A stretch of 64,000 nucleotides of DNA from Aquanectria penicillioides (lineage: Eukaryota; Ascomycota; Sordariomycetes; Hypocreales; Nectriaceae). The stretch's first letter is position 1; each line of letters starts with the position of its first letter. The stretch spans positions 2,108,001 to 2,172,000 of the forward strand of contig PYIU01000006.1 of assembly GCA_003415625.1 (NCBI GenBank). The letters run 5' to 3'. Both the position numbers and the translations under genes were made by a program. Shown here one piece after another: positions 54,983 to 64,000 of the stretch. The notes beneath the pieces were generated by a model, which was not told the origin of the DNA, searched no databases, and was given only the letters and a program-made list of their open reading frames with translations.

Positions 54983-57498
54983 ATGCCGCCGTCGCAAAAC
55001 CCCATCGCCGGGCTGGTCTTCATCCTGTTCCTCATATGGCTCATCTTCCCCGACGGCGAGTACCAGGGCGGGTCTCTCACTCTATCCGAGCTGGCCACCG
55101 AGAGGCTTTCGAGATTCCATGATGCCCTCGATGTTCTGAACACCTCCTGGTGGGGCGATTTCGTCCCACGGCCGAGCGAAGGTGGCGACACCAAACCTAC
55201 ATACCTGAACCTCTCCGGGTTTCGAGAGGTGGACAACTTTGCATGGGAGGATCTAGGGCGATTTCACGAACGGAGCCTGGAGTTTAGCCGCCATGCCATC
55301 CCCCCGTTGGAAGGGCAAGACCCTTTGTGGGATACCGAGGGAGAAGCAATGTGGATGAATGCGTCCGGGACGGTGCACGGTGAATGGGTTCGACGAGATG
55401 GGTCTATACCAAGGGGATACGACAGTTACAATCTGACGAGTAGCATCCCAGGCATGGATTGGATAGGGACAAGGCATCATGGGCCCGCAACATAACAGGA
55501 AAGTCCGGGAGGATGATGCTCCGGATCGACTCGAACAAGACGATGAGTGTTTACGGGCCTCGACCAGCGGATGATTCCTGGCATCATCGAGGCCTGATCC
55601 GGGCTGTCAAGGGCACCACGACCATCGAGGATACCGAAGGTTCGGGCCATAACTGGGAGATGAGGCTTTGGGGTGTCCATTGGCCACAGCAGGGCATGAT
55701 CCTCATGACGACGACGAGCGAGAAGTTTGAGGGCATCTTTGGTCTTCCGCATTTGGTCCCGAGCGAGGAGCTGTTTGCATCGAGTCAATGGCTGCTGAAT
55801 CAGTCTCTCGCCCGGACTATTCTGAAGAAAGAGGAAAATCTCTACATTGATCAGACGATGCCTTGGACCTCGGACATTGAGAATCCCATGTACACCACGA
55901 ACCCATCACCTCATTGCGAGTACATCATGTTCGCACAGGTCCACCCTCCATCTCGGCGAATTCTTGGAATCGACCAGAAGGATGCGTCGAGGGAAATGAG
56001 AGAGGGCCTGATAGATGCGATTGAGTCCGAACTTCAGTCGCCCCAGGGAGCCCCTATCCCCAAGATACCAAAATTGCAGATGTCAGTCGTCATCTACTCC
56101 CCAGACTGTGGCTTCTTTCTCGAATCAAAAGGACCCCCCGATTTCCCGCCCGGCGAAGCCGACCACTTGACAGGAATGAAGTCGGAGGTGCTCGTCTACC
56201 AGGTCAAAACCTGGATCATCGTCTACTCTCTGGTAGTTTTCATGCAGGTCAATCTGCTGAAGAACCAGATGAAAGAGTCATGTACGCCATCGACGATGGG
56301 CCGTGTGAGCTTCTGGACCACCGCCATCATGGTCATGGTCGACGGCATGACGTTTACGGCTGCGGCGACGTGGGTGTCGTCGGCAGCAGCTACTTTCTTG
56401 CCGACGCTGGCCCTCTTGTTCTCCGCATTCCTTTCCATGACGATTGGCGGCAGCTTCTTGGCCAAGATCTGGGAGGTCCAACTCCCAGAGACACGTCCAC
56501 GCCGTGACCGTGACCAAAACGGCGGCTCCAACACCACCTCTACTGCATCGTCGACCGTTATAACCCCAACCCCCACAGGCCAAGGCTCGCTTCTCCCTGC
56601 CCCGGTGACATCGAGCCAACCGGCAAGATCCTTCAACCAACCTGTTATACTTCCATCCGACCAAGACGTCGATGCAGAGATTGCCGATGGGGCAGCTGCT
56701 CTTCCCAACGCCAATACGGCGCAGCGTGGCTCAACCGCACCTCAGACCCCCCAGTCGTTCCAAACTATTATTGGGCGTCTCATCCTCTTCTCGCTCTGCA
56801 TCATCTTCCTCGCCATATCCTCAACCACCTGGTACCCGAGTCTCCGCTCCCTTTTCCTCAACATCTGCGCCTTCGTATACCTCTCCCTCTGGGTCCCTCA
56901 GATCCACCGCAATGTCCTCCGCAACTGTCGCCGCGCCTTGACTTGGCCGTTTGTGGTGGGCCAATCCATCCTGCGGCTCCTCCCTGTCGCCTACTTTTGG
57001 ATAAAAGAGGACAACTTCCTCTACGCTCAGCCCGACCGCCGAGCCTTTCTCTTCTTTTGTGCATGGGTCTGGCTGCAGCTTGTCATTCTTGTTGGCCAGG
57101 ACGTCATCGGCCCACGGTTCGGTATCCCCTCGGGTTGGACTCCCGAGGCTTGGGACTACCACCCAATTCTCCGCGAGGACAGCCTCGAAACCGGCGGCCT
57201 TCCTATTGGCTTAGGTGGTGATGACGGATCTGGCGCAACCACAGCGGCCCGTTCAGATGACGACCATACCAAGAAGCGAAGCTCGACGCGTGCCATTGAC
57301 TGCGCCATCTGCCGCGAGGTCCTCGAGGTGCCGGTCCTCTCAGCCGAAGACGTGGACACGGGGGTAGCCGGCGTGTTTGCGCGTCGTCTATACATGGTTA
57401 CGCCCTGTCGTCATATTTTCCACAGCGCCTGTCTTGAAGGATGGATGAGGTTCCGATTACAATGCCCGATCTGTCGCGAGGAGCTGCCGCCCCTGTGA
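54983..57498 (+). CDS. Dsc/Tul1-type membrane RING E3 ubiquitin ligase, with one apparent 1-base deletion
   Basis: The gene reads as two overlapping frames, 54983-55495 and 55459-57498, which join into one protein of about 838 residues if one base is missing near 55478-55482. An N-terminal membrane anchor (AGLVFILFLIWLIFPDG) is followed by a lumenal domain with N-glycosylation sites and the family stretch NITGKSGRMML. About seven membrane segments come next (among them TWIIVYSLVVFMQ, FQTIIGRLILFSLCIIFLA and FLFFCAWVWLQLVILVGQD). A C-terminal RING-H2 domain ends the chain (CAICREVLE, then CRHIFHSACLEGWM and CPICREEL). This is the layout of the catalytic subunit of the Golgi/endosomal Dsc complex, which in yeasts degrades membrane proteins and activates SREBP. 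No intron signal explains the frame change, so it is more likely a base-calling error than a pseudogene. Confidence 0.88.
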
Positions 57499-57826
57499 TG
57501 AATACACTCGAAGTGATGGGATTAAGGCACTATTTATACACGTGGATAGATTCTTTGTATTCTTATCGAAAGCAATATGGCGTTTAGAGAATGTCTGTAT
57601 GATACTTGGATGAAACAAGGCAGAGATGCCCATGGCCAGATATACCAAAAAAAAAAAAGACTCATTTGGATGTCATGTTTTCTCATTCATCTCCCCGTGT
57701 ACCCATCTATGTATGTACTGCACCTTGTAAGTAAAACTGTTACCATCGTGTCAATGCCAAACTTGGCGTTTGCACTCTTGCGCCATGTTACACAGCATGT
57801 CTTGTTTAAACAGACGCCATTCAAAA
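57499..57826. other. Intergenic: convergent 3' ends of the RING E3 and racemase genes
   Basis: About 330 AT-richer bases with the two 3' UTRs. Nothing else was recognised. Confidence 0.6.
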
Positions 57827-59155
57827 TCATAGCTTGGACGTTTCGCCATCCTTCAACACCAACCCGCCCCCTTTGACCTCGTACTCCCTCCCACTCTGCC
57901 ATCCGACCCAGTCCCTCAACACTCCCTCGCCTCCGTTGCCCGGTGAAAGCGGCAGACCCTCGTAGCCGTCTCCCTCAACGCCGCTCCCCTGCCCGTACTT
58001 GGACGCATCTTTCAGCGCCGCCCCTTGTCTCACAGCCAGGCACGGCGTCTCTCGCAGCGTCACCACGGGCCGCTGGTCGCCCTCTCGGCCCGGTTCGCTC
58101 TCGAGCTCCGGGTATTCCAGCACGGGCGTGCAGCAAGCGTCGGTCCCGTCAAAGACAGCCTCCCACTCGGTCCGGGTCCTGCTCTTGAATGTGTCCGCAA
58201 GCAGCTTCCGAAACTCGGGCCATCTCGCGACGTCGCCGCGGTTTTCCTCCCAGCCCTGGCCCGAGAGCCCTAGGCCCTTGATCAGGGCAGCGAAGAACTG
58301 CGGCTCCAGCGCGCCCACCGACATGTACTTACCATCTGCCGTCTCGTATGCGTCGTACCAGGGACATCCGCCGTCGAGCAAGTTGTTCCCTCGGCCCTTG
58401 TCGCCCAGGGGAGTCTTGAGGGCCATACGGGGGAACGTTGCTAGGTACGAGGCGCCGTCGACCATGTTCGCCTCGACAACTTGGCCCCGGCCCGAGGCCT
58501 GACGGGCAATGACTGCCAGGAGAACTCCCTGGAAGAGAACAGCGCCGCCGCCCGCGAAGTCGGCGAGGATGTTCCACGGGGGGTGAGGCTTCTCACCCTC
58601 GCGGCCGAGCAACGACAGGGCGCCCGATACGGCGAGGTAGTTGATGTCGTGCCCGGCCATGGTAGCATACTTTCCATCTCGCCGGAAGCCCGTCATGCGG
58701 CCGTAGATGAGGCGCGGGTTGATGGCGCACAGCACGTCCGGGCCGAGGCCCAGCTTCTCGAGGACTCCGGGACGGAAAGGGTCGATGATGACGTCGGCCT
58801 TTTCCACAAGGCGCTTGATCAAGGCGATGCCGCGCGGCGACTTGAGGTCCACGGCAATGGACGACTTGTGGCGGGCGAGCATGTCGTCGGTAGGGATTGC
58901 GCGCCGGCCAAAGTTGTGAGAGAGGCCATCCTGAGCTCTGTCGATGCGGAGGACTGATGCGCCCGCGTCAGCCAGGAGCATGCCGGCAAAGGGGCCTAGA
59001 GATTGATAGTTAGCATGTTTATCATTGAGAGTTAAGAAGAAGAAGAAGAAACCAAAGTAAAGCTATCTTGTCAAGGATAAGAAGGGCCACAAACCTGGTG
59101 CGAGGCCGGCAAACTCGAGCACCTTGATGCCCTGCAGCGGCGGAGGACCAGCCAT
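57827..59155 (-). CDS. Alpha-methylacyl-CoA racemase (CoA-transferase family III), peroxisomal
   Basis: Two exons (59155-59095, 58995-57827) give 409 residues starting MAGPPPLQGIKVLEFAGLAPG. The family III stretch FAGMLLADAGASVLRIDR, the pair H136 (in AGHDINYLAVSG) and D166 (in NILADFAGGG), and VEANMVDGASYLATF match the racemase subgroup. The His-Asp spacing of 30 residues equals that of the bacterial enzyme MCR (His126/Asp156). The protein ends SKL, a strong peroxisomal targeting signal. The enzyme inverts the configuration of 2-methyl-branched acyl-CoAs before beta-oxidation. A CoA-transferase of the same family cannot be fully excluded, but the catalytic pair and SKL favour racemase. Confidence 0.9.
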
Positions 59156-60791
59156 GTTTTGCGTGATGATTCTGGTCGTGTACAAAACTGTCGACAGGTC
59201 CAGCAACTGGACAATCAATGCTTCTAATCAATCACATAAAGGGATCCGTAGATATTTAGCCATTGAGAAGTTGGTTCCGGAATTGAATACCCGCCCCGCG
59301 AGGGCATCACCAAAATGCCGAGGTCGACCAAGGCAAGATTGCCATAGGCGGTTGAGCCGCTCAGCAACAGCACCAACTCCAAACAACCGAGGGCGGCGGC
59401 TATATTACAAGGAGTTTGCTGCTGTTGGTTTTATTTATAGTGGGTTGGTTCGGTTCCCTTCCTGGCGGCCCGGGGCTCCGCGGCAGCGGTGGCCAAAAAA
59501 GATGGAAACAAGGGAAGCACAGTACGGAGTACCTAAGTCGATTGCGGGGTGCCTGGCTCTCCCCGGTTTTAGAGCACCCCCTCCCCTGTCCACCCCACTA
59601 TCCCTGGAGTTACAGCACCTAACCCACTGAAATAGAGCTTCCCGGTCCGCTAAAGGAAGTCCCCGAGGAGGAGTGGAAATAGTGCGTGCTCGTAGGTATT
59701 CTCCGGGACCGTGTGTGAGTGGCCTGACATGTGAAATTCAGGGTGCAACCGGACAGGGCAATCTGGCAAGAGGCTCTTGGATGGACAGATCACGAAGATT
59801 GATGAGATCCACTGGGGGCTTCATTTTAAAAAAAAAAAAAAAATTTATAAAAATATAAAAATATAAAAATTAAAAATAAAAAAATAAACAAAGGACAAAT
59901 AATACTACAAAGAAAAATACAAACTACCCTTGTATATCCGCTCCACCCCAAATTCTTCCTTTTATATCAACATCCTAACTTACTCAAGAGAAATATCCGC
60001 CCACCTGCTCCCCTTGATCATCACTCCAATTCACGAAATGAACCCATTCTCAAGCTTTTTCTAACAGACGACTTAGAATTACGTACAATGAAAGCAGGCG
60101 TCACTCCACCGACAAGGCGCTCTCGCCATTGTCGTATCTAGCATGGACAAGGCTGAATAAAAGACCTTGGGGAAACTGCACGGAACATGTCCGGGCTCGG
60201 TGGGTGCTTGGTCGGGAACTGCTGGGATGATGTCACGAGACAATCTCCTGATGCTGCAGCTCAACACATTAAGACGATTACGAATATACGTTCGATTGTG
60301 TCATAGAAACTCACTCATTTGCCAGGAATCCTAATTAGACTCGATGGTGACGAAAGGCCACAAATTTATTTGGGCCGAGTATCGTAATGTCAAACAAAGT
60401 CACAGAGTATCAAGTGCAATAGCGCAATACAAGAGTCAAATAAAAAAAAAAGTGTACGATGTTCATTTCCGTACTACCTAGGTAATAAAGCTAAAGAATA
60501 ACAAAATAATCATTCAAGTCTATCGCGAAGCCAAACGCCCTACACAGAATGCATCATGTCATGCCCGACAGTCAAGAACGAGAAACAGAAGCTAGGTAGT
60601 AGCTATATTTGTTTCCCTCCCTTCCCTCAAATCCAAAAAAGCCGGGTTTGCTAAAATTGGCGAGGAAGAGAAACGGCGGGAGGAGGACCAGAGAACCAGA
60701 GAGAACCTCATGGTGTTGTTTGAGGCCGGCTCATGGGGGGTATATTCCAGGTTCCCTTTGACTCTTCTTCCTGTCTCACGAATGGGTGGGC
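59156..60791. other. Intergenic: racemase promoter and GDH 3' region
   Basis: About 1.6 kb without a coding frame. An A/T-rich stretch runs from about 59828 to 59890, and a TACCTAGGTA palindrome lies at 60475-60484. About 60590-60790 should be the GDH 3' UTR. Confidence 0.55.
59828..59890. repeat. A/T-rich low-complexity tract with TAAAAATA units
   Basis: An A run is followed by imperfect ATAAAAAT units; low complexity and intergenic. Confidence 0.75.
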
Positions 60792-62746
60792 TTAGTTGTC
60801 CTCCCACCAGTCACCCTGGTTGTGCATGGCCTCGGCGACCTTGATGAAGCCAGCAATGTTGCTGCCGGCAACCAAGCTGGGGAGCTCGCCCTCCTGGGCC
60901 TCGACGTACTTCTGGGCGGTGGTGAGACCGGCGAAGAAGGCGTCCTTCATGATGTCCTTGAGCTTGTTGTCGACCTCCTTCTCGGTCCACTGGAGGCGAG
61001 CGCTGTTCTGGGCCATCTCGAGACCGGAAACGGCGACACCACCGCAGTTGGAAGCCTTGCCGGGGGCGTACCAGAGAGCCTCAGCACCCTTCTCCTTGCG
61101 GTTGGCCTCGAAAACGTCGATGGCATCCTGGGTGCAACCCATGTTGGAACCCTCAGCAACGATGAAGGCACCGGCGGCGACGAGAGCCTCGGCCTCCTCC
61201 TTGCTGACCTCGTTCTGGGTGGCGCTGGGAAGAGCAACATCGACCTTGCCGACGTGGACCCAGGGGCGGGCACCCTCGATGTAGGTGAACTTGCCGCCGT
61301 GCTCGTAGGCAGTCAGGGCCTGGCGCTTGAGCTTGATGTTAGCAATGCTGGCAATGTCCTCAACGGTGAAGGAGGCTCCCTCGCCGGCAATGAGAGCGCC
61401 CTTGGAGTCGGAAAGGGAGACGACGGAACCGCCAAGCTCAAGAACCTTGAGGGCAGCGTACTGGGCGACGTTGCCGGAACCAGAGATGGCAACGCGCTTG
61501 CCCTCGAAGGTGCCCTTACCAGCGTGCTCGAGCATATGAGCGACGTAGTAGACGAGACCGTAGCCGGTGGCCTCGGGGCGGATCAGGGAACCACCCCAGG
61601 AGAGGCCCTTGCCTGTGAGGACACCCTCCCAGCGGTTGCGGATGGTGCGGTAAGCACCGAAGAGGTAGCCGACCTCGCGGCCACCGACACCGATATCACC
61701 AGCGGGGACATCGGTGTCGGCACCGATGTGGCGGGAGAGCTCCTTCATGAAAGCCTGGCAGAAGCGGCGGATCTCAGCATCAGACTTGCCCTTGGGGTCG
61801 AAGTCGGCGCCACCCTTGCCACCGCCCATGTTCACTGTAGAGCCATTGCGTTAGTGATTGTTTCCCCTTATCGTGGTTACACAATGCTGAATATGCAGCC
61901 ACTATCTGGGTCGGAATTTGTCCGTCCGTCCCGCGCCTAGATGCGTTATAGATTCGTGTTTGCGAAACTCTTAAAGCATCCAGGGGGAGTCTGGAGAAAA
62001 ATCAAGCCCAAGATGCGTGGGTAGTGGGGTAGGGGGAGGGGGGAGGCGGGCCATGAAATGGTGGAGATAAGGAACCATGAGCAGCTGTGGATGGGTTTAT
62101 CTGGAGACTTACAGCCAGTAAGGGCATTCTTGAAGGTCTGCTCGAAACCGAGGAACTTGAGGCTGCAGGCGCCACAGTCAGTAAAACGCAGCATTGGGAA
62201 AAGTCGATATGACTAAGGCAAGCCAATCTGCCTCCGGACGAGATAACAGAGCGACGGTGATATCACTACTATCATCGACTCGCAAAAGCACGGTGATAGC
62301 AGTGATACGATCGATCGATGATAGCTTGCCACGGAGCCGGTTGATTGGGTCTTTTTTGGGAGAGGGGGGAAACCATATCGATCTCGTATCGGATTTCACA
62401 CGTACATGGACAGGTTGACGGAGGGGTGGAATCGAAGACCGCCCTTGTAGGGGCCGAGAGCAGAGTTGTACTGGACACGGAATCCACGGTTGACCTGGAG
62501 GTTGCCCTTGTCGTCGCTCCAGGTGACACGGAACTGGATGACACGCTCGGGGATGGCTGCAACGGCGAGAGCGGTGCGGAACTCGGGGCGCTCGGTGAAG
62601 AGCTTGCTGTTCTCGAGAGTGCTGGCGAGCTCTGCAGAGATGAACCGTATTAGAATCTAGGTATATCCCAGTTATTTAGGAGGTTGTGGGTGAGGCATAC
62701 CGTTGTAAGCCTGCTCAAACTCGGGCTCGGAAGGAAGGTTAGACAT
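60792..62746 (-). CDS. gdhA: NADP-specific glutamate dehydrogenase
   Basis: Four exons (62746-62701, 62631-62406, 62162-62113, 61834-60792) give 454 residues, the usual size for the fungal biosynthetic enzyme. The N-terminus [16 protein letters not shown], the substrate stretch [32 protein letters not shown], the glycine loop [17 protein letters not shown] with the catalytic Lys region, [17 protein letters not shown] and the nucleotide fold [16 protein letters not shown] are all present. The enzyme aminates 2-oxoglutarate to glutamate with NADPH in the cytosol and so assimilates ammonium. The fourth-exon junction rebuilds the family motif [18 protein letters not shown]-like element and a CT-rich leader lie upstream. 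Codon bias is strong, in keeping with high expression. Confidence 0.97.
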
Positions 62747-62888
62747 CTTGGGTTGTATTGAAGTTGTTTCTGGGGAAATGGGTATTGGTGTGGAGGATGT
62801 TCCAGGTGTTGTTCGGAATTCCAGATTCTTGTGTGAGGATGAGGGATGGATAGGAGAGGCGAGGGAAAGAAACGGAGGAGGGAAGGAG

Positions 62889-62900
62889 GCTTTATATAAC
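62889..62900 (-). promoter_or_regulatory. TATA-like element of the NADP-GDH promoter
   Basis: The minus strand reads TTATATAAAG about 145 bases upstream of the GDH start codon. It is followed by a C/T-rich leader, the common layout of highly expressed fungal core promoters. Confidence 0.55.
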
Positions 62901-63424
62901 TCATGGGCGAAAGAAATGAGAGAGGCTAGCAATTGTAAGTAGGTAAGAAGAAATACCACGGCCACCACCCAGGAGAGAGGCGTGGCGGGTGTGAAGGAGC
63001 GCCGACGGGATCTTGGAGAAGCAACAGCATCCATCTCGTCCACGGCTGTTCACACACCCGCAACCCCAAACCAAAGCCTCGCACTCCACAGTCCATTAAT
63101 CCCCTATCTCTCTCGGGAAACTCCCATTCCCACACACACGCCCCCCCAAACAGGCGCTGGGCTGGGTATGAATGTATGGCCACAGAAAGCTTCAACAGAC
63201 CACTCGCCGTTGGCCGTGACATGAAAGCTTCACTCAACGAGAAATGGAAAGTGCACCACGGCCCGCCGGTTGCCCCTCCGAAGTCAGGACCCCGGTGTGG
63301 TCCGTGCATCCCCCCGGTCAAGGAGCTCTAGCAACTTTTAGGTGTCGCCGCACAGCAGGCACCACCTATGTCGGAGCCTCAGTACCTTGCCCTCCCCACC
63401 TCTCCGTTCTTTACTCCACGGCCC

Positions 63425-63455
63425 TTGCGTTGCGTTGCGTTGCGTTGCGTTGCGT
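63425..63455. repeat. TTGCG pentanucleotide repeat, about six copies
   Basis: Perfect tandem TTGCG units lie in intergenic DNA upstream of GDH. Confidence 0.85.
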
Positions 63456-63632
63456 GCAGCAGAGCAAGCTCCTGCGTTGCTTTCCCTTGCTCTAAGCCTT
63501 TAGTGACAAAGGGTAAAAGCTTAGAGTCGTTTATTCCCCTGTTGTCACCATTGGCGACACCCCCCCCCCCACCCCCCCTTTGACACATCTGTATGTACAA
63601 CCGCCGCCGGCGTCGCTAGGTTCGCCGCAAGT

Positions 63633-63669
63633 CGCCCATCGCCCATCGCCCATCGCCCATCGCCCATCG
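63633..63669. repeat. CGCCCAT 7-base repeat, about five copies
   Basis: Five perfect CGCCCAT units lie in tandem near the right edge of the window. Confidence 0.85.
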
Positions 63670-64000
63670 TCAATCAACCATTGCTTGTCGCTCATTGCTC
63701 AGTGCCGTGAACGGTCTGGTGTATTATCAAGTTAGACTCTGTTCAACGAGCAATCAATCAAGCCTCAAATTCTCAGTACGCTCGATAGGAAATAGTAGCT
63801 AAGATGGCATGCGTTCCTGCTGACTTGAAAAAAAAATTTGCTTCCACTGCAGCACAGCGCGTGGCAGTTACATTTTTGCAGCGCGTGCTACCAATGTGCT
63901 TGTCTGTTGCAGCTTGCATACGGCTCCTCCGAAATTCGCTTGCCCATTTCCATTTCCACATTCATCTTCACATCTTTCACCACACGCTTATCCATACCTA

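Larger units (their letters stand above)
62747..64000. other. NADP-GDH promoter and right-edge intergenic DNA
   Basis: About 1.25 kb without a coding frame. One minus-strand AGATAG (AreA/GATA-type core) lies near 63105, upstream of GDH, which would fit nitrogen control but is weak as a single site. Two tandem repeats and a C run near 63560-63580 are present. Confidence 0.5.

Noticed and set aside
60786..61940. 384-codon plus-strand frame antisense to NADP-GDH
   Set aside because: It mirrors the codon bias of the GDH coding strand; Gly/Leu/Ala/Val-rich low-complexity product with no domain.

Overview
The window is nuclear DNA of a filamentous ascomycete, most likely a sordariomycete and possibly Hypocreales. 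The evidence is the short GT-AG introns (mostly 50-110 nt, often with a CTGAC or CTAAC branch site), C-ending codons, and the gene set: a cutinase factor 1 beta-type regulator, a Dsc-type RING E3, a Pga2-type protein and an NADP-dependent glutamate dehydrogenase. I see no transposase, CRISPR array, rRNA or recognisable tRNA. The species cannot be fixed from the sequence.

Layout. Bases 1-1718 hold the N-terminal part of a Kar9-like cortical protein (minus strand, running off the left edge). From about 1.7 to 29.7 kb genes are sparse: only a Zn2Cys6 regulator of the CTF1-beta/FarB type (5386-8631, minus) and a malic enzyme (17204-19865, minus) are supported, separated by three gene-free stretches of about 3.7, 8.6 and 9.8 kb. 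The last of these is full of microsatellites. From 29.7 to 64 kb the density becomes normal: a large telomere-type OB-fold protein (minus), an FMO-type monooxygenase (plus), an aromatic aminotransferase (plus), ribosomal protein L4 (minus), a Cys-module and Ser/Arg-rich unknown protein (minus), a Pga2-type ER protein (minus), mitochondrial EF-Tu (plus), ribosomal protein S29 (minus), a tigA-type protein disulfide isomerase (plus), an HSBP1-like coiled-coil protein (minus), a Dsc/Tul1-type RING E3 (plus), a peroxisomal alpha-methylacyl-CoA racemase (minus) and NADP-GDH (minus).

How the genes relate. They are mostly housekeeping functions and not a cluster. Translation (RPL4, RPS29, mitochondrial EF-Tu), ER quality control and membrane traffic (PDI, Dsc-type E3, Pga2), and central carbon/nitrogen metabolism (malic enzyme, GDH, aminotransferase) are represented. 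The CTF1-beta regulator and the racemase both concern lipid breakdown but lie 50 kb apart. Divergent pairs share short promoters: OB-fold/FMO, RPS29/PDI and HSBP1/Dsc E3.

Points of note. The unknown protein at 42030-45036 carries three tandem C-x(22-27)-CxxC-x(26-30)-C modules that look like an uncharacterised zinc-binding repeat. Mitochondrial EF-Tu (twice) and the Dsc-type E3 (once) each contain single-base deletions that break otherwise intact conserved frames; these are probably assembly errors. I found no convincing new multi-gene system.
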